Shown here one piece after another: positions 23,370 to 32,280 of a stretch of 64,000 nucleotides of DNA. The notes below the pieces were generated by a model. That model searched no databases, was not told where the DNA came from, and worked only from the letters and a program-made list of their open reading frames with translations. A program made the translations under genes and the position numbers. Position 1 is the first letter of the stretch. The number at the start of each line of letters is the position of its first letter. Origin of the DNA: Arthrobacter sp. UNC362MFTsu5.1 (GTDB taxonomy: Bacteria > Actinomycetota > Actinomycetes > Actinomycetales > Micrococcaceae); the NCBI RefSeq assembly GCF_000685965.1, contig NZ_JMLE01000022.1, positions 1 through 64,000 of the forward strand. Reading direction: 5' to 3'.

Positions 23370-25511
23370 ATGGCCAGCCACGCTACAGCCACCGGTCCGT
23401 CCCGGGCCCTGTCCACGACACCAACACCATCGCAGCCGTCGGCACCGGCGCCCCAAGCGGCGATGAGCCACCGCCAGATCATGGAGGCCCTCACCGGCCT
23501 GCTGGCCGCATTCTTTACCGCCATCATCAGCAGCACCATCGTCGCGAATGCGCTGCCCACCATCATGTCCGAGCTCAAGGGCACCCAGACGGACTTCGCC
23601 TGGGTCATCACGGCGGCCCTGCTGGCCAACGCGGCCACCACACCGATCTGGGGAAAGCTCGCCGACCTCTTCGACAAGAAAGTGCTCGTCCAGCTGAGCA
23701 TTGTGATCTTCGTGGCCGGTTCCGTCATGGCGGGCCTGTCCGAAACGATCCCGCTCCTCTTGACTGCCCGCGTCATCCAGGGTGTCGCCATGGGCGGCCT
23801 GACGGCTTTGGCGCAGGCCATCATCGGCTCCATCATCCCGCCCCGCGACCGCGGCAAGTACTCCGGTTACATGGGCGGCGTGATGGCCGTGGGTACCGCC
23901 GGCGGCCCGCTGCTGGGCGGATTCATCGTGGACAGTCCGCTCGGCTGGCGCTGGACCTTCTTCGTCTGCGTACCGTTGGCCGTCATCGCCCTGATACTGC
24001 TGCAGATCACGCTGAAGCTACCCCACGTCAAACGCCACGCGAAGATCGACTGGCTCGGGTCCATCCTGCTCACCTCCGGCGTCAGCCTGCTCCTGATCTG
24101 GGTGTCCTTCGCCGGCAACCCGGACTACTACGACTGGTGGTCCTGGCAGACAGCGGCCATGGTGGGCGGCGGCGTACTGCTCCTGGCCCTCCTGGTCGTC
24201 GTCGAATCCAGGGTGGAGCAGCCCATCATCCCGCTCAAGATCATCAGCGAACGCACCACGGCCCTGGCCATCCTGGCCTCCGTCGCAGTGGGCGTCGGCA
24301 TGTTCGGATCCTCCGCCTTCCTGGGCCAGTACTTCCAGGTGGCCCGCGGGGCCACCCCCACCGAAGCCGGCCTGCTGACACTGCCCATGATCGCCGGCAA
24401 CCTGATCGGCTCGGTACTGTCCGGCCAGCTGATCAGCCGGACCGGCAAATGGAAGCGCTACCTGATTGCCGGTTCCATCCTGTTGATCGGCGGCCTGGGA
24501 CTGGCCGGCACCATCGACCACACCACCGAACTCTGGCTCACCGGCGTCTACACCGCAGTCCTTGGCCTGGGCCTCGGCCTGCTGATGCAGAACCTCGTGC
24601 TGGCGGTGCAGAACACCGTCCGCGCCACGGACATCGGCACTGCCAGCGCCTCCGTGGCATTCTTCCGCTCGGTGGGCGGCGCGATCGGCGTGTCGGTGCT
24701 CGGCGCCGTCCTGGCCAACCGTGTCAAGGAACTGGCTGCCGAAGGCCTCGCCGCCGCCGGGATTCCTGTTACGGGCGGATCAGCCGGTGCCAGCATGGAC
24801 CTTCAGGACATGCCCGCCCCGGTCCGGGACATCATGCGGGCGGCCTACGGCGACGCGACGGCCGAGATCTTCCTGATCTCCGCGGCCATCGGCATCATTG
24901 CCCTGGTTGCCATCCTGTTCATCAAGGAGCAGCCGCTGCGCCGCACCGTGGACATCGTGCCGGCAGCAACCGCGGCCAACGCCGCTGGGAGCAAAGCCCC
25001 TGAGGCCAACGCCTCTGAGGCCAACGCCCCTGTTGCCAATGCCGAGCCGGGCACGGCAGGCGGGCCCGGAATCGTGGACCTGGACCGGGAGTTCATCGAG
25101 GTCCTGAGCAGGCAGCGCGCCCAGGAATCCCGGTTCCCCGACGCCGCACGCCTGGACCGAGACGTTACTCGCGACGAGCACGGCCTCCGCGGCGGCGACA
25201 CCCCGGCGGCAGGCAGGGAAGGCTTCCGGGAGCGTTCCCGGACCATGGTGGCGGACCCGCGGCCTGAAGCTGCCGACGTCTTCCCGCTCCTCCTGCAGAC
25301 CCAGCAGTTGCTGGCGGAGCAGCAGCTCCAGCTGGCAGAGGCATTGCGGGCCGTCCACGAGCAGTCGGCGGAGCAGCGTGAGATCGCTGCCGAACAGTCA
25401 CGCATCAGCGAGCAGCTCACCACCCTGCGGCGGCAGCTTGCCAAGGAGCGGAAGCTGCAGCGGGCGGCGGCGGACTACATCGCAACGCACGGGCGGCACC
25501 GGAGCGAGTAG
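23370..25511 (+). CDS. MFS multidrug efflux transporter, DHA2 (EmrB/QacA) type, with cytosolic coiled-coil tail
   Basis: 713 residues from ATG 23370 with AAGGAG 6 bases before. Fourteen membrane helices; motif A-like GKLADLFDKKVLVQLS and motif C-like LLGGFIVDSPLGWRWTFFV are clear. After the last helix (about residue 530) comes an unusual tail of about 180 residues: an Ala/Asn/Glu-rich repeat, then a Gln/Glu-rich coiled coil (LLAEQQLQLAEALRAVHEQS) ending in basic residues. Most family members lack this. It probably exports hydrophobic toxicants using the proton gradient, under MarR control. Confidence 0.92.
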   Translation: MASHATATGPSRALSTTPTPSQPSAPAPQAAMSHRQIMEALTGLLAAFFTAIISSTIVANALPTIMSELKGTQTDFAWVITAALLANAATTPIWGKLADLFDKKVLVQLSIVIFVAGSVMAGLSETIPLLLTARVIQGVAMGGLTALAQAIIGSIIPPRDRGKYSGYMGGVMAVGTAGGPLLGGFIVDSPLGWRWTFFVCVPLAVIALILLQITLKLPHVKRHAKIDWLGSILLTSGVSLLLIWVSFAGNPDYYDWWSWQTAAMVGGGVLLLALLVVVESRVEQPIIPLKIISERTTALAILASVAVGVGMFGSSAFLGQYFQVARGATPTEAGLLTLPMIAGNLIGSVLSGQLISRTGKWKRYLIAGSILLIGGLGLAGTIDHTTELWLTGVYTAVLGLGLGLLMQNLVLAVQNTVRATDIGTASASVAFFRSVGGAIGVSVLGAVLANRVKELAAEGLAAAGIPVTGGSAGASMDLQDMPAPVRDIMRAAYGDATAEIFLISAAIGIIALVAILFIKEQPLRRTVDIVPAATAANAAGSKAPEANASEANAPVANAEPGTAGGPGIVDLDREFIEVLSRQRAQESRFPDAARLDRDVTRDEHGLRGGDTPAAGREGFRERSRTMVADPRPEAADVFPLLLQTQQLLAEQQLQLAEALRAVHEQSAEQREIAAEQSRISEQLTTLRRQLAKERKLQRAAADYIATHGRHRSE

Positions 25512-25530
25512 CAGCAGCCACTAACGTCCG

Positions 25531-25563
25531 ACGGCGACGGCGGCTGAGTGCCGCCGTCGCCGT
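25531..25563 (+). terminator. Intrinsic terminator after the efflux pump
   Basis: A 14-bp perfect stem (25531-25544 with 25550-25563) around loop TGAGT. No long T-run follows. Confidence 0.7.
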
Positions 25564-25590
25564 TGCGATGTGGTTGCCATGCCGTCGTCG

Positions 25591-25630
25591 TCAGGGCTCA
25601 GGATTCAGGCTCAGGGCTCAGGGCTCAGGG
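25591..25630. repeat. TCAGGGC heptanucleotide repeats overlapping the sortase stop codon
   Basis: Exact TCAGGGC at 25591, 25611 and 25618, with variants at 25598-25610 and 25625-25630. On the minus strand each unit reads GCCCTGA; the last unit supplies the TGA stop of the sortase gene. Confidence 0.75.
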
Positions 25631-26533
25631 TTCCGGGACCGGGGACGCGACCACCACCACGTTCTTGCCCCAGGGGTCTTCCGTGTAGCAGCTGATGAGG
25701 ACCAGGCGGTTGGGAAAACCGGTCCAGATGGGACTGTCCTTCAGGCTTGACTTCACGTAGGTGTCCACCGAATCCACCCGGTACCGCATGGTTCCCGTTG
25801 CTGTGGTGACTTCCAGGATGTCCCCCGGGGAACTCGATGCGCTGAGCCGGTTGAACGGGGCGTCGCGGCCCTCCCAGCTGTGTCCGAGGATGTAGGTGCT
25901 GTTGGTGGACCCGGCGCCGGGCATGCCGAAGTTAGTCACCCAGTAACCGTCCACAGTGATCGGCGGCACGATCGCCTGGGATTCCAGTTCCTCCGGCGCC
26001 GGGGTGAGCGGATGGATGGTGACGTCCAGCCCTGCAGAGGGATACACGATCCGGGTGGGCGCCGCGGCCGGTGGATAGTTGGGAACGGCCGGCGTGGGCT
26101 GCTGTGCCGCGGGCGCCGCAGCCGGTGATTTCCTGCCAGCCTGGGCCGCCGAGCCCTTGCCGCTCCAGGCGAACGTATCCGGCGGGACGGCATTCCCCGG
26201 GATGGCGGACCGTGAATACGGAGCAGCTTCCAGATGGAGTCCGGTCCCGCCAGAGGAGTTCCCGGCGCTGAGGAGGCCCGGCAGGAACGTCAGGGCGAAG
26301 AAGGCCGCAACGCCGGCAAGCAGCAACAGCCGGTCGCCACGGTTAAGTGACAGGCGTTTCAGGAAGGGCAGCTTGCGGGCAAGATGGCTGAGCCGCCAGC
26401 CTGCGGCGGATTGGCGCTCGCCGGCAGCGGGGCTAGGAATAGCCGTGGGGGATTGGCTCTCGCCCGCCTCCGGGACAGCGGTCCGGCTGCCAAGGGGCGG
26501 GCTGTCTGCGGGCTTGTTGCCGGGGAAGGACAT
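25625..26533 (-). CDS. Class F-like sortase
   Basis: 302 residues from ATG 26533 with GGAGGAG 5 bases before. A cytosolic basic N-terminus, one membrane helix (LLLLAGVAAFFALTFLPGLL) and a Pro/Ala-rich linker precede a C-terminal sortase barrel. His218 in YILGHSWEG and Cys282 in VLISCYTED are the expected catalytic pair. The Arg normally found after the Cys is not obvious; that stretch reads PWGKNVVVVA with Lys. It would anchor proteins to the wall outside the membrane. The gene just upstream in the same direction encodes a likely substrate. Confidence 0.85.
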   Translation of the reverse strand: MSFPGNKPADSPPLGSRTAVPEAGESQSPTAIPSPAAGERQSAAGWRLSHLARKLPFLKRLSLNRGDRLLLLAGVAAFFALTFLPGLLSAGNSSGGTGLHLEAAPYSRSAIPGNAVPPDTFAWSGKGSAAQAGRKSPAAAPAAQQPTPAVPNYPPAAAPTRIVYPSAGLDVTIHPLTPAPEELESQAIVPPITVDGYWVTNFGMPGAGSTNSTYILGHSWEGRDAPFNRLSASSSPGDILEVTTATGTMRYRVDSVDTYVKSSLKDSPIWTGFPNRLVLISCYTEDPWGKNVVVVASPVPEP

Positions 26534-26612
26534 CTGAACTCCTCCAGGGAGAGTGGTATGGACGGGCATCGCACCGCGATGGCGGATGCCCGTCCTCACC
26601 GCAGGATCGGCC

Positions 26613-27380
26613 CTATTTGGATCCGGGCACGTCCTGCAGGCGTCCCCGCTGCCTCAGGGCAATCAGCCCCGTCGCCCCGAGGAGCGCTGCCAGGCCGCCG
26701 AACCAGGCCGGCATTCCGGCGTCGGGCTGGCTTCCGGCCGCAGTCTGGGCGTTAAAGCCCCGGTTGACCACGGGTACCGCTGCAGCCGCCCCGACCGGTG
26801 CCGCTGCAGCTCCTGTTGGAACCTGTGCCGGCGGAGCCACTGCTGGTGGTGTCACTGCCGGTGGTGTCACTTCCGGAGGTGTTACCACCGGCGGGACTAC
26901 GACGGGCGGTACAACGACCGGCGGCTTCTCTTCCTCTTCCTCTTCATCTGCGACGCAACCACCGGCCGGGACCGGGTAGATGTCGGCGCGGCCGTTGTGT
27001 CCGTCCTTGTGGCCGTGCCACCAGGCCTTTTCCGGAATCGTGATGACAACGTACGGGTTCTTCTCGGATCCCGTGGCGTGGCAGATCGTGATCTTGTCCG
27101 GACCGTGGCCCGAGTCGTCGTCGTCATCATCCTTGCCGCCCGGGCAGCCGTACGCCGGCGCCGGAATCAGGTCGCCTTCATGCGAAGCATGGCCGCCGTT
27201 TCCGTTGACCGCGTTTTCGCTGACGGTGATGTGGGCATACGGGTTCGATTCCGAGCCCGTTGCGTGGCAAATACTGACTTTTTTGTCGTTGTCATCGCCC
27301 TTGTCGCCGGCATTTGCCGGCGCCGTGACGCCAATTAACGCAATGCCGGCAACTCCGGCAGTTGCGAGGATTCTCTTCAT
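26613..27380 (-). CDS. Secreted repeat protein, probable sortase substrate
   Basis: 255 residues from ATG 27380 (GGAGA upstream). A signal peptide MKRILATAGVAGIALIG ends near APANA. Two repeats of about 45 residues follow, each with ICHATGS, NPY and a closing Pro-rich Cys segment, separated by Asp runs. Then come an acidic run (EEEEEE), a Pro/Val stalk (PPVVVPP, PPEVTPPAV) and a C-terminus with QPDAG, a hydrophobic helix and Arg residues. That end resembles a sorting signal with LPxTG replaced by QPDAG. It lies 79 bases upstream of the sortase, likely as one operon. Confidence 0.8.
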   Translation of the reverse strand: MKRILATAGVAGIALIGVTAPANAGDKGDDNDKKVSICHATGSESNPYAHITVSENAVNGNGGHASHEGDLIPAPAYGCPGGKDDDDDDSGHGPDKITICHATGSEKNPYVVITIPEKAWWHGHKDGHNGRADIYPVPAGGCVADEEEEEEKPPVVVPPVVVPPVVTPPEVTPPAVTPPAVAPPAQVPTGAAAAPVGAAAAVPVVNRGFNAQTAAGSQPDAGMPAWFGGLAALLGATGLIALRQRGRLQDVPGSK

Positions 27381-27886
27381 GGGATTCTCCATCTGGATCA
27401 TTTTGGACTGACCAGACTGCGGGAACGGGAGGCCCATGGAGGAGCCGACCGTTGTTCGTAGATGCCCAGATCACCTGCGACTCTCCTGCAGAGTTGTCAA
27501 CTATCTGACCACTTCACGCTAAGCCTCAAACACTGCGTAATCGCGAGTGGCCGGTACTTGACTGGGCACTCGTTTTTCACAGCCAATCCCCTTTGAACCG
27601 AGGGGTGACACCCGTTTCTCCCGTAACAGGGTGCACGTGTGCACGCTGCACTGCGACTGCGACTGCGACTGCGACCGCGACTGCGCCTGGGGCTGCAGCG
27701 GCGCTGCGGCCCCTGCAAACCGGCCGACAAGACGGCCCTTGGCCGGTACGCCGTTCGGATGATATTTCCCGGGCGTTGTTTCGCCGAGGCAACGAATTTC
27801 GTAGAGTGGGAAGGCTGAGAGTGTCAGTCCCCGCTGGTATTACTTTCTTGCATACACTTCGCGCACTTTCCAAAGGACTCCCGGGC
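27381..27886. other. Divergent intergenic region between surface protein and ABC exporter
   Basis: 506 bases without a supported gene. It contains a minus-strand TTGACA (27500-27495) facing the surface-protein operon, a plus-strand TAGAGT (27802-27807) that may be a -10 for the exporter, GTGCAC-GT-GTGCAC at 27631-27644, and a CTGCGA microsatellite. Upstream in-frame extension of the exporter through this repeat is possible but has no ribosome site. Confidence 0.5.
27651..27686. repeat. CTGCGA hexanucleotide microsatellite
   Basis: Six tandem units, the fourth to sixth with single changes, about 200 bases upstream of the ABC exporter start. Confidence 0.8.
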
Positions 27887-29620
27887 ATGCTTGTCACCCT
27901 CATACGGCGCTATTCCAAGCCGTATTTGCCGTATATCGCGGCAGTCATTCTTTTCCAGCTGGCATCCACCATCGCTGCCCTCTACCTGCCCAGCCTGAAC
28001 GCCCAGATCATCGATGAGGGCGTCTCCCGCGGCGACACCGACTACATCTGGAGGACGGGCGGGCTGATGCTCGGCGTTGCGCTGGTCCAGGTGGCCACCG
28101 CCATCACCGGCGTCTACTTCGGTTCCAAGGCAGCCATGGCATTCGGCCGGGACCTCCGCCGCGGTGTCTTCCGCAAAGTGACCAGCTTTTCGGCCAAGGA
28201 CGTCAACGTTTTCGGCGCGCCCACCCTGATCACGCGCGGCACGAACGATGTCCAGCAAGTGCAGATGCTCGTGCTGATGGGCCTGAACTTCATGGTGGCA
28301 ACGCCCATCATGTGCATCGGCGGCATCATCATGGCCCTGCGCGAGGACCTGAGCCTGTCCTGGCTGGTCTGGGTTTCCGTCCCCGTCCTGATTGCCGTGG
28401 TGGGCTACCTGGTGGTCCGCCTGATGCCGCTCTTCCGCTCCATGCAGACGAAAATCGACCGCATCAACGGCATTCTCCGCGAGCAGATCATTGGCATCCG
28501 CGTGGTCCGGGCCTTCGTCCGTGAACCGCACGAGACGGAGCGTTTCGGCGAAGCCAACCGCGATCTCACCGACGTCTCGCTGAAGATTGGCTCCCTGTTC
28601 GTCCTCATGTTCCCGGCCATCGGCATGATCCTGCACGTCTCCACCGCAGCCGTGCTGTGGTTCGGCGGCCAGCGCGTGGATGCGGGGGACATGCAGGTGG
28701 GCTCGCTGACCGCCTTCCTGCAGTACCTGCTGCAGATCCTCATGGCGGTCATGATGGGCACATTCATGGCCATGATGATTCCGCGGGCCTCGGTCTGCGC
28801 GGACCGCATCGGTGAAGTGCTCGACGTCGAGCCCTCCATCCATGAACCGGCCGTGCCCGTCGCGCCCGCCCGGCGGACGGGACGCGTGGAGTATCGCAAC
28901 GTCTCCTTCGCCTACCCGGGAGCCGAGGAACCTGTCCTGAGTAACATCAGCTTCACGGCCGAGCCCGGCCAGACCGTGGCCATCGTCGGGTCAACCGGGT
29001 CGGGCAAGACCAGCCTGCTGTCGCTGCTGCCGCGGCTCTACGACGTCGAGTCGGGTGAAGTACTGCTCGACGGCGTCCCCATCACCAACCTGGAACGCTC
29101 CGAAATCACCGGCCGGGTGGCCATGGTGCCGCAGCGCCCATACCTCTTTTCCGGGACCATCGAGCACAATCTGCGGTTCGGCAAGACGGAGGCCACGGAC
29201 CAGGAGCTGTGGGACGCCCTCACGGTGGCCCAGGCTGCCGACTTCGTCCGGGACAAGAAAAACGGGCTCGAATCCCGGATCGCCCAGGGCGGCACCAACG
29301 TCTCGGGCGGCCAGCGCCAGCGCCTGTGCATCGCCAGAGCCCTGGTGACCCAGCCCAAGGTGTACTTGTTCGACGACTCCTTCTCGGCGCTCGACGTCGC
29401 CACGGATGCCCGGCTGCGCCGTGCGCTCAAGGCAAAGACGGCGGACGCCACCGTCATCATTGTGGGCCAGCGCGTGTCCACCATTGCCGATGCCGACCAG
29501 ATCCTGGTGCTGGACAACGGCCGGATCGTGGACCGGGGAACGCACGATGAACTGCTGCTGAGTTCCACCACCTACCAGGAAATCGTCGAGTCCCAGCTGA
29601 CCGCGGAGGAAGTGGCATGA
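27887..29620 (+). CDS. ABC exporter subunit A (membrane domain plus NBD)
   Basis: 577 residues from ATG 27887 with AAAGGA 9 bases before. Six membrane helices are followed by an NBD with Walker A VGSTGSGKTSLL, signature NVSGGQRQRLCIARAL and Walker B VYLFDDSFSALD. The residue after the Walker B Asp is Asp, not the catalytic Glu, so this NBD contributes a degenerate ATP site, as in heterodimeric exporters (TM287/288, BmrCD, LmrCD). Its stop overlaps the partner start (ATGA). It probably exports lipids or drugs. Confidence 0.92.
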   Translation: MLVTLIRRYSKPYLPYIAAVILFQLASTIAALYLPSLNAQIIDEGVSRGDTDYIWRTGGLMLGVALVQVATAITGVYFGSKAAMAFGRDLRRGVFRKVTSFSAKDVNVFGAPTLITRGTNDVQQVQMLVLMGLNFMVATPIMCIGGIIMALREDLSLSWLVWVSVPVLIAVVGYLVVRLMPLFRSMQTKIDRINGILREQIIGIRVVRAFVREPHETERFGEANRDLTDVSLKIGSLFVLMFPAIGMILHVSTAAVLWFGGQRVDAGDMQVGSLTAFLQYLLQILMAVMMGTFMAMMIPRASVCADRIGEVLDVEPSIHEPAVPVAPARRTGRVEYRNVSFAYPGAEEPVLSNISFTAEPGQTVAIVGSTGSGKTSLLSLLPRLYDVESGEVLLDGVPITNLERSEITGRVAMVPQRPYLFSGTIEHNLRFGKTEATDQELWDALTVAQAADFVRDKKNGLESRIAQGGTNVSGGQRQRLCIARALVTQPKVYLFDDSFSALDVATDARLRRALKAKTADATVIIVGQRVSTIADADQILVLDNGRIVDRGTHDELLLSSTTYQEIVESQLTAEEVA

Positions 29621-31659
29621 GCACCAACGAAAAACTCGCGGCCGGCCAGGACACGGTTCCCGCGGAAGAGGACGATTTCTACGAAGAGGAATACAAGCCC
29701 ACGGAGGCCGACGGCGACATGTTCGGCGGGACGCCGGCGAAGAAGGCAGAGCACTTCTGGCCCTCCGCCAAGCGACTGATGGGCTTGCTGAAACCCGAGG
29801 CCGCCGGCATCGCCGTGGTCCTCGCAATGGTGACAGTCGCCGTCGTGCTGAACGTCGTTGCCCCGAAAATCCTGGGGCAGGCCATGGACGTCATCTTCGG
29901 GGGAGTGGTGGGCAAGCAACTGCCCTCCGGAGTCAGCAAGGACCAGTTTGTCGACGGTCTGCGCGCCCAGGGCGAGAACAACTTTGCGGACATGATCGCC
30001 AAGATGGAACTCGTCCCCGGTGTGGGAATCGACTTCCAGAAGCTGTCGTTCCTGATCAGCGTGGTGCTGGTGATGTACTTCGTGGCGAACATCTTCACCT
30101 GGCTGCAGGGCTACGTTTTGAACGTGCTCGTGATGCGGGTGGTCCGCAAATTGCGTGACGACACCGAGAAAAAGCTCAACCGGCTCCCGTTGAACTACTT
30201 CGACACCCGCCAGCGTGGCGACACCCTGTCCCGCGTCACCAACGACGTCGACAACATCCAGCAGGCGCTGCAGCAGGCCTTCGCGCAACTTCTCAGTTCC
30301 GCGCTGACGGTGCTCGGCATCGTGATCATGATGTTCGTTGTGTCGTGGCAGCTGGCCTTCATCGCCCTGGTCGCCCTCCCTCTGTCCGGCGTGGCCGCCG
30401 GCATCATCGGCTCGCGCAGCCAGAAGCTGTTCGCCGCGCAATGGAAGAACACCGGCCAGCTCAACGGCCAGATCGAGGAATCGTTCTCCGGCCACGACCT
30501 CGTGCGGGTCTTCGGCCGCGACGCGGACATCCTGGCAAGCTTCGACGAACGGAACGAAGCCCTCTACAAGGCCAGCTTCGGCGCCCAGTTCGTCTCCGGC
30601 ATGATCATGCCGGTCATGCAGTTCGTCTCCTACCTCAGCTACGTGGGCATCGCGGTGGTCGGCGGGTTGCGGGTGGCTTCCGGCGGTATGAGCCTGGGTG
30701 ACGCCACCGCCTTCATCCAGTACTCGCGGGAGTTCACGCAGCCGCTGGGCCAGATGGCAGGCATGGCCAACATGCTGCAGTCCGGCGTTGCCTCGGCGGA
30801 ACGCGTCTTCGAATTCCTGGATGCGGACGAACAGGATGCCGAAACCGCCACCGAGCACCTGCCCGCCAAGACCGACGGCCACGTCGATTTCAGGCACGTG
30901 ACGTTCAGCTACTCGGCGGACAAGCCCTTGATCGAGGACCTTTCGTTCACCGCCGAGCCGGGTCACACCGTGGCCATCGTCGGACCCACCGGCGCAGGCA
31001 AGACCACCCTGGTCAACCTGGTGATGCGGTTCTACGAGCTCAGTTCGGGAAGCATCACGCTGGACGGCGTGGACATCACGCACCTGAGCCGTTCCGAGCT
31101 GCGCGCCAAGGTGGGCATGGTGCTGCAGGACGCATGGCTGTTCGGCGGCAGCATCTACGACAACATCAAATACGGAAACCTCAACGCCACCGAGGACCAG
31201 GTCATGGAGGCCGCCCGGGCAACGTTCGTCGACCGGTTCGTCCGGGCACTGCCGGACGGCTACAACACGGTCATCGATGAGGAAGGCAACAACGTCAGCG
31301 CAGGTGAGAAGCAGCTCATCACCATCGCACGGGCTTTTGTGGCCAACCCGTCCCTGCTCATCCTGGACGAGGCAACCAGCTCCGTGGACACCCGTACGGA
31401 AGTCCTGGTCCAGAAAGCCATGGCAGCACTGAGGACGGACCGCACCAGCTTTGTGATTGCGCACCGACTGTCCACCATCCGCGACGCCGACACCATCCTG
31501 GTCATGGAGGCCGGGCGGATCGTGGAACAGGGCAACCACCACGACCTGCTCGAACTCAAGGGCGCCTACCACCGCCTCTACATGTCCCAGTTCGCCGGCG
31601 AGGACGCGGGCGCCGCTTTGGCGGATTCCGCGGACAACACGACGGCGGTCCGAAGCTGA
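29617..31659 (+). CDS. ABC exporter subunit B (membrane domain plus NBD)
   Basis: 680 residues. An acidic N-terminal extension of about 60 residues (EEDDFYEEEYKPTEADGD) precedes six helices, with a long insert between the first two (VGKQLPSGVSKDQFVDG). The NBD has Walker A GPTGAGKTTLVNL, a diverged signature NVSAGEKQLITIARAF and a full Walker B LLILDEATSSVD with the catalytic Glu, then FVIAHRLSTI. Pairing with subunit A gives one canonical and one degenerate site. Starts inside the previous stop codon. Confidence 0.93.
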   Translation: MSTNEKLAAGQDTVPAEEDDFYEEEYKPTEADGDMFGGTPAKKAEHFWPSAKRLMGLLKPEAAGIAVVLAMVTVAVVLNVVAPKILGQAMDVIFGGVVGKQLPSGVSKDQFVDGLRAQGENNFADMIAKMELVPGVGIDFQKLSFLISVVLVMYFVANIFTWLQGYVLNVLVMRVVRKLRDDTEKKLNRLPLNYFDTRQRGDTLSRVTNDVDNIQQALQQAFAQLLSSALTVLGIVIMMFVVSWQLAFIALVALPLSGVAAGIIGSRSQKLFAAQWKNTGQLNGQIEESFSGHDLVRVFGRDADILASFDERNEALYKASFGAQFVSGMIMPVMQFVSYLSYVGIAVVGGLRVASGGMSLGDATAFIQYSREFTQPLGQMAGMANMLQSGVASAERVFEFLDADEQDAETATEHLPAKTDGHVDFRHVTFSYSADKPLIEDLSFTAEPGHTVAIVGPTGAGKTTLVNLVMRFYELSSGSITLDGVDITHLSRSELRAKVGMVLQDAWLFGGSIYDNIKYGNLNATEDQVMEAARATFVDRFVRALPDGYNTVIDEEGNNVSAGEKQLITIARAFVANPSLLILDEATSSVDTRTEVLVQKAMAALRTDRTSFVIAHRLSTIRDADTILVMEAGRIVEQGNHHDLLELKGAYHRLYMSQFAGEDAGAALADSADNTTAVRS

Positions 31660-31676
31660 GCGCCGCCGCCCGGACC

Positions 31677-32129
31677 GTGACAGGCGGCCGGCGCATCGAG
31701 GTCCAGGTGCCCATGCGCTGGGGAGACATGGATGCCTACGGCCATGTCAACAATGTGCAGATCGTGCGGATCCTGGAGGAAGCCCGCATCGCGGCCTTCG
31801 GACCGCCCCGCGGCGCCGGCCTGCCCGGCATCGAGCCGCAGGTGTCCCTCTTCAACGACGTGGCAGAGGGCACCATGGCTTTGGTGGTGGAGCACAAGAT
31901 CCGGTACGTCAGGACGCTCGACTACCGGAATGTTCCGGCTGTGGTCCAGCTGTGGATCGGTGCCGTCAAAGGTGCCAGCTTCGACATCCACTACCTGCTG
32001 CAGGACCCGGTGACCAGGGAGGACTGCGTCAAGGCCACCACGCATCTGGCCTTCGTGGATGAGGCTACCGGCAGGGTGCTGCGGCTGACCCCGGAACAGA
32101 AGGAGCGCCTGGCCCCGTACACGGCCTGA
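31677..32129 (+). CDS. Acyl-CoA thioesterase, hotdog fold (4HBT)
   Basis: 150 residues. The motif MRWGDMDAYGHVNNVQIVRILEEARI is that of 4-hydroxybenzoyl-CoA thioesterase-like hotdog enzymes, with the catalytic Asp in WGDMDAYGHVNN. It hydrolyses an unidentified acyl-CoA. GTG at 31677 lies 17 bases after the exporter stop; a CTG overlapping that stop is another possible start. Co-transcription with the exporter is likely but a functional link is not evident. Confidence 0.9.
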   Translation: MTGGRRIEVQVPMRWGDMDAYGHVNNVQIVRILEEARIAAFGPPRGAGLPGIEPQVSLFNDVAEGTMALVVEHKIRYVRTLDYRNVPAVVQLWIGAVKGASFDIHYLLQDPVTREDCVKATTHLAFVDEATGRVLRLTPEQKERLAPYTA

Positions 32130-32193
32130 GCCCAAAGCCCCTACCTTGGGGCGGGGCGGCGTCCCTATGATCGTCACTACAGGGGCGCCAGGA

Positions 32194-32243
32194 CAACGCA
32201 CCAAGTCCACCAACGGATCCAGTCCAACAACGCACCAAGTCCA
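32194..32243. repeat. Imperfect 34-bp repeat of CAACGCACCAAGTCCA
   Basis: The 16-mer occurs exactly at 32194-32209 and 32228-32243, with related AAC/CCA-rich fragments between and after. It forms the leader before the small membrane protein. Confidence 0.75.
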
Positions 32244-32280
32244 ACAACGCAACAAATCCACGAGCAAGGGAGCATCGGCC

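Noticed and set aside
29572..31572. 666-residue minus-strand frame opposite the ABC exporter
   Set aside because: Antisense to a gene with complete ABC motifs; composition typical of a shadow.
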